Source of the DNA: Duganella qianjiadongensis
Lineage (GTDB): Bacteria > Pseudomonadota > Gammaproteobacteria > Burkholderiales > Burkholderiaceae_D
Length of the DNA stretch: 51,968 nucleotides
NCBI RefSeq assembly: GCF_009857915.1
Contig: NZ_WWCM01000025.1
Location: forward strand, 1-51,968
Direction of reading: 5' to 3'
Shown: one piece after another, positions 17,552 through 25,327 of the stretch
Layout of the letters: each line of letters starts with the position of its first letter
Position numbering within the stretch: the stretch's first letter is position 1
Made by a program: the position numbers and the translations under genes
Notes under the pieces: model-generated
Databases searched by the model: none
Seen by the model: the letters and a program-made list of their open reading frames with translations, nothing else
What the model was told of the DNA's origin: nothing

Positions 17552-19152
17552 GCACTCCTCCTCAGACGAATACGCCGAGCCATGCCGTACAGATAATCCA
17601 GCGTGTCGAAGTGGTAGCACTCGAACTCAATGCAATTGTGATCGGCCAAGTGAATGCGTGGCTGCCCGAAGTCGAGCCGCGGCAAAAGGTAGTAATCCAG
17701 CACAGTCTGATTTTCACCATCCAAGCGTACTGCTACCGTAATGTCTGGAGCCAGAGTGGTGTCGAATCGCACCTTCCAGCGCCGGCGCCCATTGTCGAAT
17801 GACTGGCAACGGGCCAGTACTAACGAGACCGTGAACTCGCGGTTGACGGTGAGAAGGTCCGTGGCCGGGTCGCGTTCAACTACGCCACCGACGTCGGAGA
17901 TCATTCTCTCCGTCTCACCAACAATTTCTGGATACAGCCGGCGTAGGAACTGATTGGCTTCCAGGTACTGATAATCCCGGTCTGGCGTAAAGCCCACCGC
18001 CTGATATGCCCGAATAAGACTACCGAACCTATGCGCATAGGCCGCTGCCGATGGCATGCCTTCCGCTTCGTTGATGATCATCCCCGACAGGAAGCCATGT
18101 CGCTGATAGAGATTGCGCAGCTTCTCGACAAGTTCCTCCTCGCTGTAGCGGTGCGCCCTGGCGCGCATAATACCCTGCGTTGTGTAGAAAATCTCCGCAG
18201 GAACAATGCCTTCGAATGCCCCTTCCTTCTTGGTCCACATATCCGGGCTGTTGACTACACGATGCTTCTTGAGCTTGAACGATCGGCGGTTGTAGATATT
18301 ATTCCCAATGTACTTCTCGTTAGAGAGTACCTGCCGGACCGTGGCTCGCGTCCAGTCGCGGCCAAGATCGGTCTTGACGCCCTGACCATTGAGCCGCTCT
18401 GCAATCTCTGACTCCACCAAATTGTCATCAGCAAACCAGCGATAAATTTTATTGACCACGGCCACTTCAGCATCTGGGCCTGGCTGCAAGATAACGCGGT
18501 CCGTTTGTAGGCTCTTATGCTCGCCGCGTGTCAACTCGCTTTTGAAGACACCCATCTGATCGACCAGGACGCGTCGCAGGCCATATCCAGCAGGGCCGCC
18601 TTGTCGAAATCCAAGTTCAATCAGGCGGCACTGGCCAGCGAATACTTTGGTCGACAACTCCCTGCTATATTCGCCGGCCATCGCGCGCTTGACACCTTTG
18701 ACGATGGTAGACACAGGCGAGCCATCGTTCTCAAACTGCTCTGCACAATAGGCCACCTGAATTCCGGCACGACGACAGATATATTCGTAATATGCACTTT
18801 CATCGGCATCCTGAAATCGCCCCCAGCGGCTCACATCATAGACAAGGATGATCTGGAAATCCGTAGTTCCTGTCTCGACGTCTTTGATTAGCTGCTGCAA
18901 AGCCGGGCGACCATCGATGCTCAATCCGCTCTTACCTGCATCAGCGTAGGTACGAACAATCTCAATGCCGCGACGCTGTGCGTACTCGCGGATTTTGTCG
19001 GCCTGGTTCTCGGTCGAATACTGCTGATGCTCGGTGGACATCCGAACGTATTCAACGGCACGGAAAGTTGCCGGAGTTGTCGAGCGAGCTGGCACGCCAG
19101 CGGATTGTTCGTCTAGGTACATAGCATCCGATCCCTCTGCTTTGATATGCAC
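17548..19152 (-). CDS. Large serine recombinase
   Basis: A 534-residue serine recombinase of the resolvase/invertase superfamily. The catalytic domain (about 28-175) has the nucleophile serine in YVRMSTEHQQYS, the QADKIREYAQRRG helix, and the conserved arginines of the family around YDVSRWGRF and GEYSRELS. The Recombinase domain (PF07508-like) follows from about residue 190, with GYGLRR, YIGNNIYNRRSF and a C-terminal helical part. I see no clear Cys4 zinc ribbon, so it differs from phage-type integrases. Start choice is open: 19152, or the ATG at 19122. It leads a coupled operon with two ParB-like genes, which suggests site-specific integration, excision or inversion assisted by ParB-type proteins. 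Its attachment sites are not identifiable here. Confidence 0.88.
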   Translation of the reverse strand: MHIKAEGSDAMYLDEQSAGVPARSTTPATFRAVEYVRMSTEHQQYSTENQADKIREYAQRRGIEIVRTYADAGKSGLSIDGRPALQQLIKDVETGTTDFQIILVYDVSRWGRFQDADESAYYEYICRRAGIQVAYCAEQFENDGSPVSTIVKGVKRAMAGEYSRELSTKVFAGQCRLIELGFRQGGPAGYGLRRVLVDQMGVFKSELTRGEHKSLQTDRVILQPGPDAEVAVVNKIYRWFADDNLVESEIAERLNGQGVKTDLGRDWTRATVRQVLSNEKYIGNNIYNRRSFKLKKHRVVNSPDMWTKKEGAFEGIVPAEIFYTTQGIMRARAHRYSEEELVEKLRNLYQRHGFLSGMIINEAEGMPSAAAYAHRFGSLIRAYQAVGFTPDRDYQYLEANQFLRRLYPEIVGETERMISDVGGVVERDPATDLLTVNREFTVSLVLARCQSFDNGRRRWKVRFDTTLAPDITVAVRLDGENQTVLDYYLLPRLDFGQPRIHLADHNCIEFECYHFDTLDYLYGMARRIRLRRSA

Positions 19153-19279
19153 GCCTTCGGTTCAGCCTTTCCAGCATCTGGCCACGATCACGTGTGCAGC
19201 GGCGCATCCCACCGCAGCGCTTTCATCAATCCGATCGAAAGCACGTCTGGCCGAAAGTACCGAACTTCTTCCGAAAAAC

Positions 19280-19738
19280 CTAACGAGTCCTATCTTTGCA
19301 CGCGTCCTTTTTGCAAAGACAATCCAGGCATACAGGAGTCATTTCAACGATTAAACTACCGTCGCTGGATATGCCATTCGCTCTGGCAGGCGATATCTTG
19401 TACAGTCCTGGCGCCAACATTGAGGGTGCAATCCACGAGTCCATCTTTACACTGTCTGTGTTGCTAAATGTCCCGGCTCGTTGTGGATCTGGGCGGCGTT
19501 GTGCATACTTTGGGTGGCGGTCGCGATATTGACGCCAGTAGTCGGGATGGTTCTCATGCCAAGCACGCTGAGCCTGTCGCTGGTTGTCTCGGTAATCAGG
19601 ATCGGACTGCAGCTTACTTTGCTGCCATTGGCGCTTCCTGGTGCGCTGGCACGCCGGCGCTGAACAAAAGGTTTGCTTAGGGGCCTGGGGACGTGTCTGA
19701 AACGCCTGACCACAGCCGGCGCAGTGCTTGAGCGTCAT
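19280..19738 (-). CDS. Small Cys-rich (zinc-ribbon-like) protein
   Basis: A 152-residue protein starting at 19738, where GGAGAAATCA gives a good ribosome binding site; the frame is open upstream but overlaps the preceding gene. The N-terminus has CAGCGQAF ... FCSAPACQRTRKR, a zinc-ribbon or treble-clef pattern. A very basic, aromatic segment follows (RDNQRQAQRAWHENHPDYW, then YRDRHPKYAQRR), and the C-terminus carries a second Cys cluster, CLDCLCKKDAC. The pattern suggests nucleic-acid binding. As I recall, the N-terminal half resembles uncharacterised proteins found beside recombinase/ParB gene pairs in other Proteobacteria; no function is known to me. It precedes the recombinase by about 130 bp in the same direction. 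Confidence 0.7.
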   Translation of the reverse strand: MTLKHCAGCGQAFQTRPQAPKQTFCSAPACQRTRKRQWQQSKLQSDPDYRDNQRQAQRAWHENHPDYWRQYRDRHPKYAQRRPDPQRAGTFSNTDSVKMDSWIAPSMLAPGLYKISPARANGISSDGSLIVEMTPVCLDCLCKKDACKDRTR

Positions 19739-19817
19739 TGATTTCTCCACATGAGGAATATGGAGACCTTGCTTGACTGCGGAACTTTGGCGCGCCAGAT
19801 AGGCGCGCCGGTTATTT

Positions 19818-20051
19818 TTAACCCGAAATGGAAGCACGACCTCGATTAAGCCGAGCGGTTTCCTGCGATAGCCAAGACTCACTACGGCCGCAAATACGCG
19901 TCTTAGCAGCCCTCAGCACCTGCTCCTTGCACTCATCTACGAAGTAGGTCGCAAACGTTTTTCCATGCGTTTGGCAGAGCGCGCGGTAAGTTTCAGCCAA
20001 GGCGGCTTGCTGGTAGCTGAAAACTAGATCGAGCTGAATCGGGAGGGGCAT
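19818..20051 (-). CDS. Small conserved-looking protein, 77 aa
   Basis: The first gene of the minus-strand recombinase/ParB module, 79 bp upstream of the Cys-rich protein. Residues 1-40 (LDLVFSYQQAALAETYRALC) form an amphipathic helix pair, followed by FATYFVDECKEQVLRAAKTR. There is no signal peptide or known domain. The ORF is clean and in step with the operon, so it is probably real. It could be a recombination directionality factor-like accessory protein by size and place, but nothing in the sequence proves this. Confidence 0.5.
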   Translation of the reverse strand: MPLPIQLDLVFSYQQAALAETYRALCQTHGKTFATYFVDECKEQVLRAAKTRICGRSESWLSQETARLNRGRASISG

Positions 20052-20196
20052 TGTTCATGTCTCATTTGAGAGGCCTGTGCCACAGCATATCGCAATCCGG
20101 CGCGACATGGTTCATCTCTTCGAAGCTTCTCCTGCACCCAGAGCATGGGTGACGTGGATAAAATCGCTGCCCTCGGAACCCAAGGCTACTTCACTG

Positions 20197-20214
20197 ATGT
20201 GAGAAGTCTCACAT
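20197..20214. promoter_or_regulatory. Perfect 8-bp-arm palindrome, possible operator
   Basis: ATGTGAGA-AG-TCTCACAT lies 146 bp upstream of the first gene of the recombinase module and 104 bp upstream of the plus-strand ORF at 20318, in their shared intergenic region. This is a typical operator shape. The binding protein is unknown. Confidence 0.4.
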
Positions 20215-20317
20215 TATGCGTCCTCAAATCTCAATGGATTCTTCTCACCTTCCCGCGAAGACTGGTCGCACAGGGGTGTCGCGTCTCAGCATATGAATCT
20301 CGCTACACATTAATATC

Positions 20318-20620
20318 ATGAGCAAGAACATGAATATTGATAAGCGTCGCTTTGATGAGTTGATCGACACGATTCTCGAATTTGAAGGGGATGCGCTGGT
20401 GGACAACGGCTCTTCGTCATTCCTTTCTTTGATGGCCTACATGATTGAGGGCGACACGATTGAGCAACTGCGAGAGGGAGGCAAAAACGTCATTTTCCAT
20501 GCTGTAATTGTTGGCGGTATCGGCCGTGACGAAACGCTGCGCTCCCTCGCCGCCCCCGTTGGCCAGGCAAAATCCCCCACCGCTGGCCGGGTCAAAATCC
20601 CCCACCTCCTGACCGCTTAG
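20318..20620 (+). pseudogene. Hypothetical protein cut by an IS21 end
   Basis: The first 80 or so residues look like a genuine small helical protein (KRRFDELIDTILEFEGDALVDNG ...). From about position 20561 the reading frame runs into IS21-type terminal repeats (the AATCCCCCACC blocks), so the native C-terminus is missing. No domain is recognised. The start is poorly supported by a ribosome binding site. Confidence 0.5.
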
Positions 20621-20955
20621 CGCCGCCATAAGGCTGCCGACCAAAGTAGAGCAATCCCGCTGGCAGGACGTAACCTTACCCCTTCGACCATCGAAGGGGA
20701 GCATGGAGGGTGAACGTCTTGAAACCAAACAAACGAACCACTATCGCCACGCTGCTGGCGACCGGCACCAGCCAGCGCGAGATAGCGCGGCTCACCGGGG
20801 TAGACCGCAAAACCATCCGCCGCCTAGCGCTTGGCACGACCGGGCAGGAACCAAATTCCCCCGCCCTGGCCACCGGGTCAGCGACAGCAAATTCCTCCAC
20901 CCCGGCCACCGGCGCCAACGTTGAAATTCCCCCACCCCGGCCACCGGCTAACACT
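20561..20955 (+). mobile_element. IS21-family remnant (left end plus istA start)
   Basis: Five direct copies of an A-rich/CCCCCACC...GGCC block occur at about 20561-20580, 20585-20605, 20852-20874, 20887-20910 and 20923-20945. They resemble the multiple transposase-binding repeats of IS21 elements; the last three lie within the istA reading frame. The element ends abruptly after the istA N-terminus. The rest of istA, istB and the right end are gone. Confidence 0.65.
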
Positions 20956-20988
20956 GGGTACTCTACTGCCTTCATTATGACGTCATAA
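20710..20988 (+). pseudogene. istA: IstA transposase N-terminal fragment (IS21 family)
   Basis: GTG start at 20710 after a GGAGG site. Residues 1-40 (LKPNKRTTIATLLATGTSQR, then EIARLTGVDRKTIRRLA) are the typical N-terminal helix-turn-helix of IS21 transposases. The following Pro-rich PPPRPPA segment is where the normal protein would continue into its catalytic part; here it breaks off near 20950. The DDE core is absent, so it is inactive. A residual peptide could still bind IS21 ends. Confidence 0.75.
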
Positions 20989-21636
20989 TTGGATCACGAA
21001 AGGCATGGGGCTGCTGGATTTTCGCATATAGTTGCACAGTTTTTTGCGAGAAGATTGAGTAAATTCCCATAGAAACAATGACATAGTTTGCTCGTCTTTA
21101 GAATCTCAGTTTCAAATTGATGGGATCTTTGCGGTAATCCTCTAATTAAGAATTCTCATAACTTTTGATCTCACTTCTTGCGACGTATTGGTCCGTTGCC
21201 TTCCTATTCTTCAGCAATTCTCCTTTGGTTTTCGTGCCCAGAGCATGCGGCCGCCCCCTACGATGCGGATGTTCGCGTTTGTATGCTTGCTCATGCCCAC
21301 CTCTCTCCAGCACTCTCCCTCCAGGTAATTCGAATTGGCTTAGAAAAATCAGCTTAATTCAACTAACCAACGTTTATAAAAATACCGTCAAAACCCTGCT
21401 TAGGCCGCTGACTTCGGATACAAACCCCGGCACTACCTCGTGCCAGCCCTCTGCGCGGCAACAAAAGAGCAAAGAGAACAAAGAGAGTGAACAAGGTCAA
21501 AAGCGTCTACAAAGGGACGGCCTCAGAATTCAGCGGCTTGCACCTATCAAAAGCACACGTAAAATGTCGGTTAGTTGAATACCGCCTGAAATGGCGTCGA
21601 ATTCGTGGCCAATGTGGCTACCAGCCGAGAAAACAC
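20989..21636. other. Non-coding stretch before the plasmid core
   Basis: No credible gene. The open frame upstream of 21637 lacks protein-like composition and a ribosome binding site. The DNA is AT-rich at 21000-21180. It probably holds the recombinase promoter and perhaps its core recombination site, but no clear inverted repeat with a 6-8 bp spacer stood out. Confidence 0.4.
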
Positions 21637-22629
21637 ATGAACTCTGTAATCGAACAATGGGATGCAGACCCCATCGCCTGCTTTGGCAAATTCGTCGAGA
21701 CGATTGAATTCGTTCGTACCGGCTCACGCCCTGCAGATCAAACACGCGAGACGCCCATGCGTGCGGAAGGGGCAAAAGTCTACAAGTTCATGTTCGGTAA
21801 ATTCGCGCGCTGGCTGGCCAGCCGCAGCGTGCGCTTCTCGAAAGCCACGCATAACGACCTGCTGATGTTTCTGAAAATTGGGAGCGTCGTGGGCAATACC
21901 CAGGTTCAAGACCTCAATAGCAAAATCTCGTACCGCTACCTTCGGCTGATCGAGCGTTGCTACCACCACTTGAAGATTGCACCAAACCCAGCGCGACACG
22001 CAATATTCGGCGCCTTAAAGCAGCAGCGCTATTTCAAGGACACGGCAATGGTGGCTCTTAATGCTGGTGAAATAGAACGCTTCATGGCAGCCCTCCCCTC
22101 TTCCCTTGCGCCTGCAGAATGGCGCCGGCGGCGCGATCGCGCTATCCAGCTCACGATGCTATTCGCTGGCTTGCGTGTGTCGGAAGTCCTTGGGCTGTTG
22201 GTGGATGAAATCAGCCTGCAGGCCGAACTAGATGGTTCGCACAAAATCGAACTGACTCCACAGCAGAAGCATTCCACCAGCTACGAACATACGACAATCC
22301 TCCGGCCGCCAGCGGTCAATGACGTACTCGCGTGGGTAGATGAACGCAGCCGCTTGCAAATCCCGGGCTCTTTGGCTTTCCCTGCGCCCAGTGGCAAGCG
22401 CCTTAATGCATCGACGGTCTATCTGCAGGTGAAATCAACGCTGGCCAGCGCCAAGATCGATGTTAAGCGTTCCGGCGGCCGCACGCTGCGCAACACTTAC
22501 GCAGTGCAGGAAATCACTCTCGGAACCCAGAAGCCTACGCTCACCAAGCAGCTCGGCCTCGCCCTTGAGCGCTCGACCGATACCTACATCAATGCGAAGC
22601 GCCAAAATGAAAATCCAGACCATACATGA
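21637..22629 (+). CDS. Tyrosine recombinase with atypical active site
   Basis: A 330-residue XerC/D-like recombinase. I chose the ATG at 21637, because the earlier frame from 21487 does not look native. An N-terminal SAM-like core-binding domain (about 10-110) precedes the catalytic domain. Conserved Arg I lies in MLFAGLRVSEVLGL, Arg II in GRTLRNTYA and the Tyr in STDTYINAK. Two usual histidines are changed: H-x-x-R reads RTLR and the LGH box reads LGL. It sits directly before the plasmid origin and overlaps the next gene by 4 bp, suggesting a plasmid multimer resolution role. The altered residues could mean lower or different activity. Confidence 0.82.
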   Translation: MNSVIEQWDADPIACFGKFVETIEFVRTGSRPADQTRETPMRAEGAKVYKFMFGKFARWLASRSVRFSKATHNDLLMFLKIGSVVGNTQVQDLNSKISYRYLRLIERCYHHLKIAPNPARHAIFGALKQQRYFKDTAMVALNAGEIERFMAALPSSLAPAEWRRRRDRAIQLTMLFAGLRVSEVLGLLVDEISLQAELDGSHKIELTPQQKHSTSYEHTTILRPPAVNDVLAWVDERSRLQIPGSLAFPAPSGKRLNASTVYLQVKSTLASAKIDVKRSGGRTLRNTYAVQEITLGTQKPTLTKQLGLALERSTDTYINAKRQNENPDHT

Positions 22630-23009
22630 CGTGCTCCGAGCAGCTGACAGCAGCTGGCCGCACGACGTACGACTGGCAAAGCAAGTTGGTCTTTCAGTTA
22701 TCACCAACGGAGATGTACCAGCTGCTCGCGGTTCTTGAACGCAAACTATCGGCCGTGAAGTTCACTGGCCATGGGCCAGCGCACGATAAGTTCATGGACT
22801 GCAAGGTGCAGGATGGCGGCTTCTTTGTTCGAATGGGGCAGACTGGAAGAGCGATCATTGCAGTACCAGTAGTTCCGGCCGATGCTGTGCGAATCATTAG
22901 CCTTCTGTACAAGCAGATACTGGCAAACGACACACATTTATGTGCCTCAGATCTTCAGCAGCTAATATCCTCCATGGCATCCATGATATCGACCAGCACA
23001 AGCACCTAG
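22626..23009 (+). CDS. Small protein coupled to the recombinase, 127 aa
   Basis: The ATG overlaps the recombinase stop (ATGA), so the two are translated together. The core (about 18-110) alternates beta-strand-like segments (KLVFQLSPTEMYQLLAVLE; KFMDCKVQDGGFFVRMGQTG; AIIAVPVVPADAVRIISLLY) with a helix, a layout that recalls PC4/whirly-like single-strand-binding folds. That is only a visual impression. There is no signal peptide or metal site. The location between recombinase and iterons suggests a role in replication or recombination at the origin. Confidence 0.65.
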   Translation: MTCSEQLTAAGRTTYDWQSKLVFQLSPTEMYQLLAVLERKLSAVKFTGHGPAHDKFMDCKVQDGGFFVRMGQTGRAIIAVPVVPADAVRIISLLYKQILANDTHLCASDLQQLISSMASMISTSTST

Positions 23010-23750
23010 TACCTGATGGCCTTTCCTGCCAATTGTGCGGCCAACAAAAACAGTGACCTTACGCATACAGTCAGAACTAACGAGCCTCCAAAACTCAATG
23101 GCAAAGTCACGCTTTTTGTACCGGTGAATCACAAAGTTATGTTTTTGAGGCGCGCAAGCAAGTCAAAGTCACTGTTTTTGTAGGGAATTTGTGAATACTC
23201 ACTCTCATTGAAACCCGCATTAACATGGAAAGGTCACTAAATTTGTAGTAGTTCTAGCGCCAGACAATAAAATTCCCGCGAGCTTCACAAGCTATACCCA
23301 ACGAATCACAACAAATTTAGTGACCTTTTCAATTTAAACCGAGAAAAAAACAGGTGTATAACCGCCATTCTTCAAATCCAACAACAAATCTAGTGACCTT
23401 TCAGTCCCCAAATGCTGGCCACGCACTGATAACCTAATACCAATATTTTGAAAAAGTACATTTTAAAGGCTGAAACTTATCAAAAATTTACCTTTTGGCG
23501 TTCATTTTTAGCGACAACAAATACAGTGTCTTTGGCCTACAAATATAGTGACCTTCGTATTCCCAGAATCAGAACCCCACAACAAATACGGTGACCTTGT
23601 GCTACAGAAAATGACCTATCTCTACAAATCTAGTGACTTTGCTCATCATAAACGTGACCTTTCTTCACTAAGTCCTTGTTTTATAAAGAAAGCCGATTCC
23701 TCTGTTTGTATGTTTTGTTTTTAAAAAAAACTAACTTACTTCCGAAATTC

Positions 23751-23759
23751 TGTGGATAA
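23751..23759 (-). promoter_or_regulatory. DnaA box
   Basis: TGTGGATAA is the exact reverse complement of the consensus TTATCCACA. It sits between the AT-rich unwinding region and the rep promoter, where host DnaA would assist opening. Confidence 0.85.
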
Positions 23760-23824
23760 CACAAAAGACTCATAACATTAAATTCGCGAATCAGACACAA
23801 AGTCACTGTTTGTGTTTTGACACG

Positions 23825-23842
23825 GTGACTATTTCCAGTCAC
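23825..23842. promoter_or_regulatory. Inverted half-iteron operator before rep
   Basis: GTGACT and AGTCAC form an inverted repeat with a 6-bp spacer, 11 bp before the rep ATG. They match the GTGAC core of the iterons. In Rep_3 plasmids, Rep dimers bind such inverted half-iterons and repress their own gene, so autorepression is the likely role. Confidence 0.65.
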
Positions 23843-23853
23843 TATCTGTCACT

Positions 23854-25257
23854 ATGAATCTGACGAACAAAACCAAGGATCGAACTGTGAACGACGACCG
23901 ACAACTAGCACTAATGCTGTTTGACTCACTTTCACAGCAAAACAAAAACATTACCAGTGCCCCTACCAGTCTCGGGTATCGTCGCAATAACGCCTTGGTT
24001 CAAATCGTTGATTTGTCACTGGCAGGCCGCCGATTGCTCGATGTTGCTTATTTCATCGTAGCTACTGAAAGCGAAGTAAAAAAGACCTATTCAATTGAAC
24101 TGGGTCTGTTCAAGTGGTTGCTTGGCACAACAAGCGATAACCGAGCGCACATCAAACGTCTGATTCGCGAGGCGCAAATGGCTGCTATTGAACTCAATGG
24201 CACTGAAATCCAATCCGATAACACGTATCCATGGGGTTCTATTCCATTGATGGGGACAGCACGCATAAGCAATGGTCGGTTTATCTTCGATCTAGCTGAG
24301 GAACTGCAATTGGTCATTCGTGACCCACGTGCTACGCACTTTTTAGCGCTTCGATACGTCTTCAAATCGGTCTACACTAAAATTTTGTATGACCGCCTGC
24401 AGCCCTACATGCAAGAAGGTGCAACACCTTGGTTTGGATTAGAAACACTCCGGATATGGTTGGAGTGCAACAAAAAAACCTACGAGTTGTTCAAACACTT
24501 CAGATCACGCGTTCTCGACGTTGCGATCGCTGAAATCCACGAGGTAACTGGTCTAGAAATCACTATGGTCACTCAAAATGTACCAGGTTCTAAAAAGGTA
24601 AATGAAGTTCGTTTTGTATGGGACGAAAACAATCGTGCCGACGAACAAAAGGCTGCCCTGGTTATTCTGAAAACACTATATGAGACGCTCAGGAACGAGA
24701 TTGGGTTAAGCCACGCGGATATCGATGAAATCATCAAGGACCGAGCTCGTTATTCTGATGAAGTAATCCAGCAAGCCATTGACTACACTCGCCATGCTGC
24801 TGCTGCCGGCAAGATTAAGATTCGGGTCAGTGGTTACTTTATGAAAGCATTGCGCGAAGGCTACATCATAGGGACTCTGGATCAAGACCTGCGCCAGCGT
24901 AAAGCGATAGCTGCAGCAGATAGTCAGGCAGGTGCCGACGCGAAAGATATACGAGAAAAGTCGGCAGATAGAGAATTCACAGCCAAGCATAAACGTGACG
25001 CAAACGCCGGCTGGGAGGCCTTCGAAGCAATGTCAGTCGACGACCAAAATAAGTTAGCCCGAGCATTTGCAAACCTATCTACTTCCGCTCTATTTGCCAC
25101 CAGACTTGGTATTGAAACTCATGAGCTGATTGATCACCTGCAAGAACCAATCGTGCATCAGAGTTTCGGCGCCTTCGTGACACTCCAGCTACAGCAACAA
25201 AAGAAGGCAGCCAAGATGAACAAAGGCCCTGGACTATTTGCTTCCGACAACTCCTAA
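23854..25257 (+). CDS. rep: Rep_3-family plasmid replication initiator
   Basis: A 467-residue initiator that binds the upstream iterons. The N-terminal two-thirds form the twin winged-helix fold of the RepB/Rep_3 family: LSLAGRRLLDVAYFIVA, LFKWLLG ... HIKRLIREAQM, and the segment LALRYVFKSVYTKILYDRLQPY, followed by the second domain with WLECNKKTYELFKHFRSRVL and ITMVTQ. It is longer than most members (250-400 aa); the extra C-terminal part (about 300-467) is helical and charged and includes a region typical of Rep-associated extensions (IDEIIKDRARYSDEVIQQAI). An inverted half-iteron operator covers its start region, and a terminator follows the stop. The compatibility group cannot be named from sequence alone. 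Confidence 0.92.
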   Translation: MNLTNKTKDRTVNDDRQLALMLFDSLSQQNKNITSAPTSLGYRRNNALVQIVDLSLAGRRLLDVAYFIVATESEVKKTYSIELGLFKWLLGTTSDNRAHIKRLIREAQMAAIELNGTEIQSDNTYPWGSIPLMGTARISNGRFIFDLAEELQLVIRDPRATHFLALRYVFKSVYTKILYDRLQPYMQEGATPWFGLETLRIWLECNKKTYELFKHFRSRVLDVAIAEIHEVTGLEITMVTQNVPGSKKVNEVRFVWDENNRADEQKAALVILKTLYETLRNEIGLSHADIDEIIKDRARYSDEVIQQAIDYTRHAAAAGKIKIRVSGYFMKALREGYIIGTLDQDLRQRKAIAAADSQAGADAKDIREKSADREFTAKHKRDANAGWEAFEAMSVDDQNKLARAFANLSTSALFATRLGIETHELIDHLQEPIVHQSFGAFVTLQLQQQKKAAKMNKGPGLFASDNS

Positions 25258-25267
25258 TCTAACAAAC

Positions 25268-25304
25268 AAAACGGAGTCGATTTTTTAGAACCGACTCCGT
25301 TTTT
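25268..25304. terminator. Bidirectional terminator between rep and parB
   Basis: A strong AACGGAGTCG / CGACTCCGTT hairpin with a T tail on the plus strand and an A tract upstream acts for both rep (plus) and the convergent parAB operon (minus). Confidence 0.92.
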
Positions 25305-25308
25305 ATAT

Positions 25309-25325
25309 AGTCACTAAAATTGTGG
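25309..25325 (-). repeat. Isolated iteron-like sequence
   Basis: AGTCACTAAAATTGTGG is the reverse of the iteron with few changes. It lies between the terminator and the end of parB, 1.5 kb away from the main array. It may titrate Rep or take part in handcuffing, or be a relic. Confidence 0.5.
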
Positions 25326-25327
25326 GA

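Larger units (their letters stand above)
23044..23842. repeat. oriV: Replication origin with iterons
   Basis: The 17-bp iterons follow the pattern ACAAATnTAGTGACCTT. Plus-oriented copies lie at 23044-23060, 23311-23327, 23384-23400, 23517-23533, 23539-23555, 23582-23598 and 23624-23640. Minus-oriented copies lie at 23103-23119, 23165-23181, 23230-23246 and 23799-23815 (the last at the rep promoter). Degenerate copies lie near 23604 and 23647. An AT-rich stretch (about 23660-23735) and a DnaA box follow, then the rep gene. This is the classic layout of an iteron-regulated theta plasmid, with Rep binding for initiation and copy control. The mixed iteron orientation is less common. Confidence 0.92.

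Noticed and set aside
23044..23842. Possible CRISPR array because of many short repeats
   Set aside because: Units are 17 bp, in both orientations, with irregular spacing and a Rep gene next to them; no cas genes. They are iterons.
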